DNA of 64,000 bases from Pocillopora verrucosa (lineage: Eukaryota; Cnidaria; Anthozoa; Scleractinia; Pocilloporidae): contig NC_089325.1 of the NCBI RefSeq assembly GCF_036669915.1, positions 5,601,400 to 5,665,399 of the forward strand. Reading direction: 5' to 3'. A program made the translations under genes and the position numbers. The notes beneath the pieces are model-generated. The model ran no database searches and was not told the DNA's origin. It worked only from the letters and a program-made list of their open reading frames with translations. Shown piece after piece: positions 12,726 to 26,600 of this stretch (positions are counted from its first letter, which is position 1; the number at the start of each line of letters is the position of its first letter).

Positions 12726-12899
12726 CAGCAGCATTTATGCGACACTCAAAATTTTCTAGGAATCTGAACCTCATTATATTCGTCTGCAGTGATCCAGTCG
12801 CTTCAGGTATATCAATTGTTTACAATAGCGCTTTCTTGGAATTAATACATACGAAATTAAAATCATTGACTGTATTCAGAAACCAGAATCTGTTTTGGT

Positions 12900-13550
12900 T
12901 CTTGTAGAGTACTTCGAAAACATTTATATCGCCCTTTTACGGTGTACTAAAAAAGAAACTATTGGCCGAAAATATAAAACAATAATAGAAGGGGTGTTTG
13001 CTTCTGCATGAAGCGACATTCGCTTTAGGATTCCTTCGCTAAAGCCATTTAATTTACACATCTGGTTTACTGGCAAACTGGCGTCGTATTCAAAGCGAAA
13101 AAGGTGCCGTGTTATGCCCTTCACGTTCACTAGGTCGTTTGTGTCTAAGGGGGGGGATTTTAAATTTCAGTTTAACTAAGTCTTTTAAGAATATTGAATC
13201 TCTAGCTCCGCAATCAACTTAAGAATATCAAAAACTGTAGGTTTTGTTTTTTACAATTTCCATGTAAAAATGTTCGCCGCCAAAATGCTCGGTTATTATA
13301 AAGTATGATGTAGGGTGGATAATATTTTCAATATCGTTCAAATTCTCAACGCAACAACGACAGAAAAAAACTTACCTGTGAGGCACTGAATCACAACGTC
13401 AAAGGATCGAAAGTTTAAATGCTTTCATCGTTACGATAAACACATGCTGCTCTGCTTTGTATATCCTTGGGTATTCAAGCTTAGTCGTTCCTTCTCCAGA
13501 AACTAAGCCAAAAAAAACTCGAAAATGCACATAGCCAACAGCAACCTTAT
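12900..13550. repeat. Duplicated flank X2
   Basis: Second copy of the 7100-7950 block, lying directly after Y1, so the order is X1-Y1-X2-Y2. Contains the broken first exon at 13376-13428. Confidence 0.55.
13376..13428 (-). pseudogene. Broken copy of the receptor signal-peptide exon
   Basis: Begins MKAFKLSIL like the exon at 7817-7868 and keeps the CTCACAG/GTAAG donor, but codon 10 is TGA and the exon is one base longer (53 versus 52), which also shifts the phase. It cannot start a working receptor mRNA. Confidence 0.65.
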
Positions 13551-14239
13551 CTTTACGATTCAGAAATTTGAATGAACTGATGATTTTTCAATGAACACTG
13601 CATAGCATTTTGCAGAGAGTCAAAAGCTTCCCATGATTCCGAGAATTCACGTGATATTCATGACTGAGCAGATGGGCTTCAAATGGCTTAAGGGGTCATT
13701 ACCATTCTAAAGCCTGTCGTCAGGACCAGCATCTGATGCATCCACCGCTTGTCAATCGATCAATTAGTCATAAAAAGGTGTTACTTTAGGACCTATACTT
13801 TCATATAGTCGTACTCTGATATTGCAAAAGTTGCATAACATAAAACAATGATCCTGATCAATATATTTTATGATAATTAGTCAATAACACGAGATTCTAA
13901 GAATCGCACGCTGACATGAGCAAATCAACATGATCAAGACATTATTCTAAGGCTCTGAGCGGACTTGCACCGAGCTACATGAAGAATTACGTGAGTTACA
14001 AGAGTTCGAGTCATGAGGAAAGATCCTAAAACAACCGGCTCCTTGACTGGCCTTGTAGCATAAAACGTATGGGTATAGGATGGGACGTACTCGGTGGCTG
14101 CATGGACTGAAGCTATATTAGACAATTATCATCGGTAGCATTGACCAAAACTAAGCTAACGACTTATCTTTTAGATGGTACATGTTCTTCGGTGCAGGTT
14201 ATGTAGATTCAGTGGTATTCAAAGCCATGTAAGGCTAGT
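13551..14239. other. No gene seen
   Basis: Unique AT-rich spacer between X2 and Y2 without recognisable coding sequence. Confidence 0.4.
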
Positions 14240-16900
14240 GAAGTGTGTTTAAAGAAATCTTTACTGGGATTTGCCGATGCTTACTCCTGAATTTTGCTGA
14301 AATTGACGGTTATAATATTATACTGCCCAATATTATTGATGCCAGTAAAACACATGCGGGTCATGTGCATCGATCGGTAAGAAAAAATCCTCGAAGAAGT
14401 TTCATTGTTAAAAAAATGAACCGTGATCATTGCCTTGTTAGGAAACTGATACAGTTGTTTACGAAACTATGCTTATTCACTCAGGCCGGAAACTGAAATC
14501 AGGACTGCTTCCCCTTATACAATTGACCTGCTTGTTATATAAAGATTTTTGTGTGTTAAGTCATGTTTCCATATCACTGGAACACTGTAAAAAGAAGATG
14601 GTGGCAGCTTGAAGGCTGTAACTTCCTTTTATTGAGTGGCTTTGCTGCTAGACAGTGTGTTACTTTCACTTTACTAAATTTTGAACTGAAGCCAATGCAA
14701 ATATCATACAGCAAAACAATGTAAAACACTCCTTCAGTTGACTGATTCAAAGGCGTGACCAACGATTTCCGTCACAATTCTAAGAAAAATATGATAGTCT
14801 GAGAACAAATATAAATCTTTACGTCAATATGGCTTAGAGGGTATACTAAAATAACCCGGTCGAATGGCTAATTGACTTTCTGCTGAAATGTAAACGAGAC
14901 AAAAGTTCATAGAACCGCCTCGAGTCGTTCTTCTTTTCCTCGAAACACTCTACCCACTCACTTCTGCTCCATTTTCGATCATGTTCGCCAAGGTATATGC
15001 TTCAAGACGTCAAAACAACACTTGAACAGTTTAGATAAGGCATTACTTCCTTGCTTATCAAGTATATCTCAGACTTATTGACCGTTTAAGCTAAGAGCTC
15101 GGTAACAAAGAGTAACTGTTTGTGCCGGATAATCAAGACTTGCACCAAGAAGCACCCGATGAACTAACTGACGGCTGCATGAACAAAATGCACCGATGGC
15201 CGAAAGAAGTCCTTTTTGTCTCCTGTATTTTTGCAGCAACAGGTATGCGTAAGTGTATGATATAGTAGCCTAGTTTGCATTCATTCAATGGAATTAATTT
15301 GTTTATTGAAAGCGACCTCATTACCAAAATCATGTGGTTTCGATCTGTAGTCAAGCTATCCCAACTATGCAATTTGATATTTTCAATTTTGTGTACCATT
15401 AACCGATAACAAGTTCCTCAAGCATTCAACACAAGAGCAATTCCTAATTGTAAAGTATTTAGTAAGGTCCAAGCGCATTTTTCACACTGCATCTAGCCAT
15501 CAAGTGCAGCTTCCTCTTTCACTTTGTATACATGAAATTCAGTAAATCGAAATGTAAATGCAAGTATGCCGAAGCAGTATTTAGGACAGGAGAGGGAAAT
15601 TATCAACAAAAAAATCAACAACAACATATTTAAGTGCATAATGCAGTATCTTTCAAAGAGTCGTCGATAACAAATAACCAGAAAAGGAAGTGTCGTGTGT
15701 TATCTTCCTGCATTCGCGCGTAATTAATCCGACTCATCATAAGGAGTCCTTTACACTTTACTTTCCTTAACAACAACATGTTATCTGGTTCATAAGTAAC
15801 GTGAATAGGTAAACTTATCAGGTATCAGCCTAGCAGATAATATATCAAGAAACATGACTCTAGTTGAACTTAGCTTATTCACAAGAAAAAGTATAACAAC
15901 AAGAGGACAGAATGTGCATTAAATGAGATATCTTGAGGTGAATTAAGCCTCTGACTCAGGCCTCCAACCACATCGGGGAATCCTGGCAAAGGAGCTGAGA
16001 ATCAAAGGACTATAACCCGAGAAAAAGGCTTGAAATTAATCGACGAATAGTGGTTTTATGATGCTTTGAGCAACTGAGGAGAGCGAGAGCATTCGCAAAC
16101 CCCCGCGAAAGCTGGGGTCCCGAGATTTTGAAAGCGGAGTTTCGAGTTTCTACACAGTCTAGTGCCACTGCTTACCATGTAATGAGCTTGTCGTGAGATG
16201 TCAGATTACGAATTAAGTGCTCTTCCGCTCCATAATGTTTAAATTGTATGTTGTGACTATACCGTTTGAATCAAAACATTTCTGTTTAGACAAATAGATA
16301 TTTAGTAAAAGCATTTTGCTGTATGGAAATATTATGTGTGAACATCCGTTTACTAAGTGAAAGTGACCTTTGGGTACAAAATTCAGTAAACAAAGAAAGT
16401 TATGTCGACTGGTCCATGTTCCCGACAAATTTCCTAGCTTTACAACAGAAAGGTGGTTTTCAAACTTGAAACCTTTTTTTATTTTATAACTAAGCAAGGT
16501 ATCCAACGGATGCGAAATAGCTTAAGTTCACCCTGAACTTCACCTCTTCATTTCTAGGAAATCGGGAGTCAATCGAGCATTACTACTCAGAAATGTTGAT
16601 AGAATTGCGCACTTATCACTTTCCATTTCCTTATGGATCGATGGTCGTTTTATACTCAAGACGTATTATTCCTCTAAAAGAACTTGGGGAAATAATAGTA
16701 TTTGCAAATATGTCATGCTTCTACAGAGTAGAAAGGTAGTTCATCTGAACGCATAATGCGGCTCTTTGAAGGAGAGACCTGCATTACGCGTTTAATACAT
16801 CTTGAAGATGCAATACAAGGTTAGTCCATATGAACGCATAATGAATCTCTTTGTTTAAAGGCGGGCAAAGCACGTTTTAAAATGAGGTCGTGTATAATTA
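14240..16900. repeat. Duplicated block Y2
   Basis: Second copy of the 9862-12725 block, in the same orientation. It ends shortly before the first recognised exon of the kinase gene, so it is likely upstream or intronic DNA of that gene. Confidence 0.65.
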
Positions 16901-17633
16901 GAAAAAGAGCCACAGTTATGTGCTTGAAGTAAATGGGCTCCTTCACGATTGGTCTTTAAAGTCGCTCAGAAGAAATTCAATTGTTTTGTGATACCCTCAG
17001 TCTTTCTTTGAGAGAAGGTTCATCTCAGATTTGGTATTTATTCATCATCCATTTTCTGTTTCTTAACTCCCCAGGACATCATGCTCGTTTCTGTTTCTTT
17101 TTGAAATCATGGTCTTCGTAGCGACTTCTTTTTCTTTTCCTTTGCCAGAAGACAATTTCACAACTTCCAACACGGCCGAGGCTTCATTGACCACGGCGAC
17201 TGTTCGTTTTAATTTGGCCGCCCATAATACTATGAATTATTCGTCTCTCGTGGTTTGTCTTTTTATGCGTTCCGGCTTAATATTAGACGTATCACATGAA
17301 AAACGCTTTGTCCAAAAAAGCAAAAGCCAATAAAATAATTGTCATTTCCCAATTTATATTTAATTGTTGAATTGTTAAATAACAGATCAACTAATAATCA
17401 ATTGCTGAGCCCGAAAAATCTTCAACCTAGAAATATACCTAAAAAATATTACCAGTATTAGACAATCATCCAGAATCATTGACTCAATCAAAATCATTGA
17501 GGGGGGAATTATAAGGATGCTACAGAGCCTTTATGGGGGATCAGGTAGATTTTATTGTAACGCAACCAAAATTTTCCCTTCCCTTTCCCCCTTGCGATAA
17601 ATAAAGACCGATGCCTTGCAATATCATTTACAG

Positions 17634-20600
17634 GATCCATTCAAGCTATAGTTTATCCAAGTATAATCTCTGCTCCAGAAAAGCCAACAAAAGCCTTCAC
17701 CGGCCACACTGTGTCATTAAAGTGGCATTACAATTCAGGAGATCTAAAGAATGATCTTTTCGAAGTGGTGTTTGGTATTTGGAAGAGTCCTGGCTTCCTG
17801 AAAACAAAGTTGATAGCTGTCAACTCAACTGGTTTTGCCTCAACGAGGTCTTCATATAAGTCATCTGTGGGTTGGGCAGGAAATTTGACATCCTCTATCG
17901 CAGTGTTTGAACTTTACAATGTAAAACTAAAAGATAGCAAGAAGTATGGAATTGTGGTGGAATATGGTCTCCAGCATACCCCGTTGACCGACACAGTTCA
18001 GCTTCAAGTTAGTAAGTAATATCGTTGAAGACAACTCGGAGTATGTTGGCTAACTCAAAATGATACTTTTGGTTGCTGTCATTATGGTTCATCTGTAGGT
18101 TATAAGACGGAGTCCGCTGAAAAGAGGTACATGCATGTCTCTTCAATGAAGGCACCAATTGATAAGGTTAGAGGGTCATTGTTTTGTTCTGTCGGGATCA
18201 AAGTTAGAGTTCCTTGACCGGAGGGGTCTCTGAATTATCAAAATAAATCGATAAAGGTTATTTCTAGTTACATTTAGTTACAGTACGATTGATCCAGATA
18301 AATTTGTTTGCAGCCATGCCTGATCTACCGAGAATCACGAACGTCAGTAAACCGGCGCCGCTCAGGAAAGGACAGAACGTGAACCTTACATGTATTGCCC
18401 AAGGCTTGTCTCCTGTTCAAGTCATGTGGAAAAGAAATGACAAAGTATTAGTCAGCGGTACTTCTAAAGCCATATTGACCCTAAGAAATATTACAGCTGA
18501 GGACTGCGGCGATTACGTTTCTGTCGCTAAAAACACCGCCGGAGAAGATACTAGGACTGTTATCCTACTAGGTAAATGGTTTCCCATACGCTTGCCAGAC
18601 GAAGTTTCTTAAGGTGATTCCTCAATAAAAAAAATTATCGCACAATTTTTTTAAACTTTAGATAAGTCACCGTGCTTGTTTAGGAGATATATGCGTCAGG
18701 TACTGGCACTAATCACACGCGTCATTTCACAGGTTTATGGTATATATGGTGCAGCTGGAAGGAAGGGTTTTCAAAGTAACACGTAAAAAAAAAAAAAGAT
18801 AGGTAGAAATTCTCAAGCGTATGGAACAATTTGGTTCATAATTTGTGAGAAAATCACGCAAATTTAAACGATATTGACTCAAAACGTTCCACGAGTCGTT
18901 CCTTTCGAGTTCATGATTTGTATTGGGCTTCGAGCACGCTTTTAGCTTTATCTTTTTTCCGTTCGAAGTTTTTTTTTTAATTTCCCTAATTTAAAGGGGA
19001 TAATTTTTTCATCAAAATTATGCAATAAAAATATAGGTCACCTTCCTCATTCAAGAGCTGAAGACCATCGTACCTCTTTAAATATACCGTGTTCTCGGAA
19101 TGCGCGCGCGCTCATTCCCCTAATTACATGATTCTTATGCGCAATACAGGATGCGCAGTGCAATACTGAGGAATCACCTTAGGATGAAGCTCCGAGCGTT
19201 AGCCCTTCGTATTTCCCCTGGAATTCCTCTTAAAAAACTAATTTTCCTGCTTGAAACAGTACTTCCGGAAAGCCCAACTATACTGAATTCAGACAAAATA
19301 GTGACCAGTCCCAACTGGACGCTACGATGGTCAGCGGTTGAAAGTGAAGGAGAGCTGCAGATGACGTATACAGTTTGGCAAAAACGTGATAGTGAAGAAT
19401 CATGGCAACTGGAAAATGTTACAAGAAACATATTTCACTTTGGACTTGAGGATAATACATCTTACTCGTTCGTGGTGAAAGCTTGGAACAAATGTGGAGA
19501 CAGTATGTTGGACAGAGACAAAATGCTGAACATATCCACCGACTTTGAAAACAAAGTTTCACAAGGATATCGCGTCATATCTCGCGAAACAGTTCCAACA
19601 GAAAACATGGTTCCGACAGGTAAGAAAATGGAAAAAAAAAATCATCATTACTGCCCTATATGTTTCTTCTTAGTCAGTTTATTTTCGGTCAATAGGTCAC
19701 ATAAAAGTTTGCAGATACATGGTGGCTGCCACTAGACTCAATTTTGCTCATAGGCGTAATTGTGTACCTGAACATTTCATGGTTATCGTAGACAAAATGC
19801 CACATAAACATGAATGACTTTAAAGCCCAGAAATTGGGTTGTTTTGTAGGTGAATGTAGAGAGAGACTACGTGACTGAATCTTCTTGGCCAAGAGCATAA
19901 AGCTGGGGAGGGGAAGAGGCACAAAGTAATGACCGCGGTCTGGCTCAAAACCATGGACATGCCAATCTAGTGAACCAATCAAAACTTCACCCCATTTCCC
20001 AGATGTTAACTGTTTTAAATTTCATTCAACAGAGACTGAGACTACACTGACTCCATTCTCCAGCAGCGGACAAATAGACGTCGATTCCTCGTGGAAAATT
20101 GATTTCATCATTTTAATAGTAGTGGGCATCATAATTTTAATGGTAATTGCAATTGTGGTTCTGCGGAAAAAAATTATCCAAGACAAAGAAGATGGTCAAA
20201 GTAAGTAACTTAAAGCGTGCCCTTTGATTGAATGTTGTAAGAAAAAGCTGTAATACATGTTATAACAGAGCCTATCAGGAAAAAGGATAATTTTGTATTC
20301 ATATGAAATGGAGTCACCTAGAGTTCAAAACAAAAACAGGCAAATTGCCTCTACAGCAAGAAAACACAATTCATTCGAGCCGCCATTGATTTTAGTTTTG
20401 CATCTGATTGGTTGGGGAGTTATTTTAGAACAATCGCAGAGCAGAGTGAAGTAAACCATTACAATTTAGATATTTTTTAAATAATGTATGCCTTATAAAT
20501 CAGTTACAGATAGCTTAACCATCAATGATGAAGAAGACGAGGATAAAGCTTTCAGTCTTTTGAAGACGTGAAATCATGTTAGAGTCAAAGGGAACGAAAA

Positions 20601-23600
20601 ATCTTCGTTAAAAAGAGTAACAATTTTTCTATTTTTCTCTCCAAAACTCCATAGGACCCCAAGATTTGTGGAACGGAGGGTAGGTATTCAGTGGCAAATT
20701 AATCTTTACGAGGCATTATTTCAATATCTTTCTGTCTCTTATCAACGGGAAATTGAAGAAATTTAATCATATTTAATCATATGATATTCAGCTTTCTTTA
20801 ATTTTGTAGATTCGCAGGAAAAAGTTGTAGTTCATCGAGCTAGACATCAAAAAATATATGTATCAAAAATGGTAATAGGACCGTATGGAGTCCAATTCGG
20901 TCTGTAATTATACGAGTGATTAACAAAATCGGACAACCTCGAAGCGGAGTCCGATTGGTTTATCACGAGTATGATTACTGACAGAATTGGACGACAAGAA
21001 ATCCTGTTACCAATTAATCATAACCATTTCAATTTCCGAAAAAAATACACCTTCAACAAATATCTCCAGTTGAGACAGTGTCTTTAGTTAAATATTCCTC
21101 CATTTTGGAAATTGCCTCGTTTTTCTTTGGATAAGTGGTTGTTGCTAAGGTTATTGTGATCAATTCTGTGATTGGTGGATTTAGCTGACTGGACCTTGTA
21201 TGATTAGCTGCTTCAACTGTCCGATTACAGGTGTCCGATTACAGCCAACTATCCGATTACACTGTCCGATTACAACTGTACAAAATGATAAGTGAAAAAT
21301 GAAGCAGTTGATACACCAATCACATTTGAGGAAATTGTAGTGGTTAGGATTAAACACTGTATCAATCAATGTTATTTTTTCATTGATTAGGATAAGTACT
21401 CGAATTGAACCAAAAGTTACGTCCGGTCGATGAGTTGATAAACAACAAAAATATAGATTTTCATTATTTGATATGGATTGCTTTTTCAGGTTAACCACAT
21501 CGTTTTCAAATTTACGAGTAAATTCTGCGTTTGATCAGGTGGGGAAAGAATAACCTGTATGGTCTCTTTTAGTGTATACTGAAACAGCTCAAGGCATTCA
21601 AGGCACGCTCTGATTGGCCACTTAAACGCCGCACATCCCTTGCTATTCACCTCTGAGCAACTCGCAGGGGATTAAGATCCAAAATATCGTAATCGTTAAA
21701 GGAATAAATAAGTTAAGATCATCTTTTTGTGCTATTTAGTATTTACTTAAACAACTATCCACCTCAGAGTCGGTGGTTAACGAGGATAATTACCTCGCCG
21801 CTTCACGACTTGGTAAACGTCCACCACCAGCATTCATCTACCGCAAAACATTCTCTACTACGGTGAATAGTTATAAGCTACCGTTGGTTTAATCCAAAGA
21901 TTGTTTCACTATTACTATTTCCAGTTGTTCTCGTTGCCACAAAAAGGTCGAATGCTTCATGATAGTTTGGTTTAGTCACCTGAGTTGATAATGCGAATTA
22001 GCCACCATGAAGAGATTAAGGTCACTTTTGTTGGAATGGCATCCTGAAATTCAGTTCATGCCAAGAACAAAAACCGATTCATACATTGATCGACTCACCA
22101 CAAGTACCACCCAGTCCTGAAAAATTGAAGAATAAGAATTGCCTTACTGAAATATTCTCTTTTACCCTTGACGTAACCTCATCGCCTCCAGAGACCTAAG
22201 TATCTAACCTCTGACAAAATCAATTTATTGAATGATTTGTTTGCAGGCTCATGAGAGTTCTACAGAAACAGAACCAGTGACGACAGTGGTGACTTCACTG
22301 GGACCTTCACAATCCTCGCTGACGAAAGAAAAACCAGTATCAGCAATAGTGGCTAACACTGAGGAAGGAACAGGAGAGACGCCCGAGATGAGCTCCGTTG
22401 CTGCTGCATGCTCCTCTGGTCAGGAGGTCATGTCCTTAACGACGTTTTCCTCACGTGAAAATTATGAGAGTTCTTCAGAAAGAGAACCAGTGACGACAGT
22501 GTTGACTTCACTGGGTCTTTCACAATCCTCGTTGACGAGAGAACAACCAGTATCAGCAATAGTGGCCAACACTGGGGAAGAAACAAGAGAGAGACCTGAG
22601 ATGAGCTCCATTGCTGCTGCATGCTCATGTGGTCAGCAGGTCATGTCTTTTACGACGTGTTCTTCACGTGAAAATTATGAGGCGTTGCACAACTCCACTG
22701 AAGTGAACGCCCAAGTTGCAGCAGCTCCAAATGCAGGGAATGAAAACATTGTCCAAGTTCAAGAGGAAACAGTTCGACGTCCTGACACGTTCAGAGAGAA
22801 CAAACCTCCAAATAACACAACTCAAGGAGTGAATCATTCGGAAGATTACCTGCAACCGGTGGAGCACTTACACTTACAAGCTGCGTTTCAAAACGGAAGT
22901 AGCTCCCGATGTTGTCGTGGAAAGATACAAACCTTGCCTCAAGGTCGTCCTGTACCTAAGCCCAGAGGAAAATTGTCCACGTTTGCAGGAATGACGTCAA
23001 ATTCGCGCAGGCAAGGGGTTCAACAACAAGCAGATGTCGAACGAGTTAACCAATCAAGGTTCTGCACTCCTCATCCAAGAGTTCTACAAGGTGAACACAG
23101 TTATCTGAATGATAGATGTGCAGCAACCCCGTATGAGAGCCCAAGTTATCCACAATCAGTTTTACCTTCTACTTCCAGGAGGGAGTCACCATACACGAAA
23201 GTGCAGAACAACACCAACTGGGAAGTGCCCGGCAAACGCTTGAGACTATTTAAAAGGATCGGCGGTGGAACATTCGGTCAAGTGTGGGAAGGTGCTGTAT
23301 TGGATGTGCGTAATACTCAAGGCTGGTCTATTGCAGCTGTTAAAATGCTAAAGGGTACGTGCTACTGCTAACAAAATATAAAAATGCCTATAAATCCGTC
23401 CTGACTATCGACAGCTTTTAAGGCGAAAGGACGGAGCACTAAATCTAATACCTCATATAATTATCTCAGAGGTGTTTGCATGCACTGCTAAAAATCTTAG
23501 ATTCGTAAATGATATTTTCTTTGAGATAACTAATCTAGGACTGGGAAACATCACATAATCATGCAGCTTCTAATTTCGCTATCTCTTACACACACAAAAA

Positions 23601-26600
23601 ACACGTTATTATTTAAAACCAAAGAGGTAATGTTACATTAAAAGTGCTTAAAATTTAAGATTCATCTTCGTTCTCTAATGAGTGAGGAATTAGTAGCATG
23701 TGCTGCTGGATCACCAGTAACAAGAATTGATAAAGGCACATTGTAATGCAAGCAGTACTTCTTCAAAAAGAAGGAAAGAGTTTTGTGTCGTATCAATAAG
23801 TTATTGAGGAAGTCGCAACTCAATCAGAAAAACTCTTCATTTTTGTGTAAGGATAAGCTACGTAGTAAAAGCCTCAAAACAAAAACTTTGAAAAGAAAAA
23901 TTCTTTGGACCAAGTTTTCTGAAGGAGCGAATGAACAAGATTAAGTTAGAAATACTGTAACTAAAGTTCTCGTGACATTCGCTGTTGCAGAAAATTCCTC
24001 GAAGTCGGATCGAATGGATTTGTTGTCAGAGCTGGACTTGTTGAAGAAACTTAAACCCCATCCTAACGTGATACAATTGTTGGGCTGCTTGACTAAAGAC
24101 ATACTCCGATGTAAAGGAGGGCGTGAATTTAGTGAGTCGGATTATTTCTATCCTATATGCGAGAAGTAAAGATATAGTCGGGAAGGGAAAAGTCTGTCTT
24201 TGTTATATCAAAACTGAAAAACATGCACCCTGAAGAGATTTGATTTCTTTGTTTGCTATTGTTGCTTGTTTGTATGTTTGTTTGTTGGTTTTTTCATAAT
24301 CACACCCCGATTGCGTTCTTCGACGGGACGAGGAGACTGGGACAGTCGCTTTTACTTCAGAAATTGTTGTTTCAAAAACCAGAGCTGATCGGAAATAAAA
24401 AAATAAATTGTATTAGCGGCTAAATGCAGTTATTTGATGGCTAGAGTAGGAAAATAATCGATCTTTCTCTGCGTCAGAATGCCATTGTATAACTTCGACT
24501 CCAAGGATTCATTTTCTTTGCATATTCAGGGCCGCCTCTTGTTATTCTGGAGTTTGTCCCTCATGGTGATCTCCTTGGATATCTAAAGAAAAGTAGAGGC
24601 GAGACAGATGACTACTACGACGTTGAATGCGCAGAAACTTCATTGAAAATACCAACAGGACAACTTTACAAATTCGCTTGTGATATTGCACGGGGAATGG
24701 CGTTCATATCTGCTCATCAGGTGTGGTATTTCACTTAATCTGTTCCATTTTCATCACACGTGATATATTTAACAATTGCTCAGCGATATATTTAACGATT
24801 AAATATCTAGCCACGGCCACTAAGGTGAAAAGTTGTGTAAGTATATACTAAAATACTTAGATAACATAGCACGAAAAGATGATTTTATCTAATTTATTCC
24901 TGCAACGATTACGATATTTTCGGGCTCAAATCCCGTGCGAGTTGTTCAGAGGTGAATAGCAAAGGATATTTGGAGATTGAATAGCAAATAAGAGGGCGTC
25001 TTCAACACTATCCACTGTTTAGTATATACTAAACTCGAGTGTACACTTCGTCCATATGCGATATTTCAATTTTTTTATATATCCAGCTTTCATACTAACA
25101 GACATTTTATTCTCGTGCTAAGAACGCTTGAGAGGAAACTAACTAAACATGGACAAACACAAAGTTAAGAATTAAGAATAAGAGGTGCAAGTCTTTGTCA
25201 AAATTAAAAATACAACATTTCAAACTGAATTGAGAAAACCTTCGTGAAATTCAGTTCTCAAGGAATGACGATAATTCAAAGCGATAGTGTTGAGAAATTT
25301 ACTACACGAGGTTAAACACTGGGCGAAATATTATTTATCAAATTGTTTGTTCACTCGTAGTTCGTTCACCGAGACTTAGCAGCGAGGAACGTGTTGGTTG
25401 GCGAGGGTCTGCGCTGTAAAATCACTGACTTTGGAATGGCAAGAGATCTTGGCAAAGATAAAATTTATGTCAGGAGGTCGAATGTAAGTAAGCATGTACC
25501 CACTTACAGGTACGATGAGTGCGTACTGCTCCCCCCAACCCCTCCTTTCCACGACCTTTCAAATTCGTTACTTCTCAGACTTGATCACATTGATCCTAGT
25601 ATCTCAAACTTTTGGAACTTAGAAATTTATTGACAACTGAACTTACAGAACACTCATTCTGGCTCTATACCGAAAGTGATTAAATGTTCATTGCGTTATT
25701 TCATAGGGAGTTGTACCAGTGAAGTGGATGGCAGTTGAATCACTAACAAAACAAGTTTTTACCACAGAAAGTGATGTGTAAGTAGATTGATGAGCTTGAA
25801 GTAAAAGTGATAACACTTTCCCAAAGGAATATTAACTCAGCGCCCTTTTTAAGAATTCAATGTCTCTTTAGCGTGAAATCAAATCTTCATGTTTCCCCTC
25901 CGATGTTTCCTGCTGAACAGTAACCTGATCATGTAAGAAAGCGAGAAAAGTTTCTTGTATGGGATAGATTTTTCGATGGTCTACATTACAAGAGACTCTT
26001 CGCAAACCAAAAATGGTGATAATCATCTGAGACAGATAGCGGTAACATAATATAAATATAATTTTTTTTCTTTTTGTCTTTCCTTTTTTTTCAGGTGGAG
26101 TTATGGCATCGTCCTACATGAGATATTCACACTCGGTAAATGAAATTTTTTCAGATTTTTGGGAGACTTGGGGTTATTTGGACTCCAATTTCAAACGTCG
26201 TCATATTTTATTTTCGGAGTAAAAACCGTGAGATGGCGGAGAAAGCCTGAGGAGAACACGATATCAGCCTAACTAAGTCACTTCTTGTCGAGGAGGCCTG
26301 ACAATCATCCGTGTGCTGATTATAGACCGTTAAACTGGAATTTCAAGTGCGATCGTGGGGGGCTGCTATCGAACCCAAACAGAAAGTATCATTGTGATCA
26401 TTCGGGCGTGGGTAGTCCTGGAAAGAACAATACGAGCGAAAGTCATCATCAGAGGTCTCTGTGACGGAGATTCGAGGATGTTGATAAGTCAACCATTGTC
26501 ACTGACAACAATCCTTTTCAGAACTACTATAATCCGGACGTGTAGACTACACAATCAACTGCTGATTTCAAACCTTTCACTCTACTGAAAAGAAAATTTG

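Noticed and set aside
17109-17333. First exon of the kinase gene
   Set aside because: The frame has no signal-like start and no donor in the phase required by the exon at 17634.
20655-20679. A micro-exon between the membrane exon and 20810 in the kinase gene
   Set aside because: The available donor gives a phase that leads to a stop in the next exon; splicing directly from 20200 to 20810 keeps the frame.
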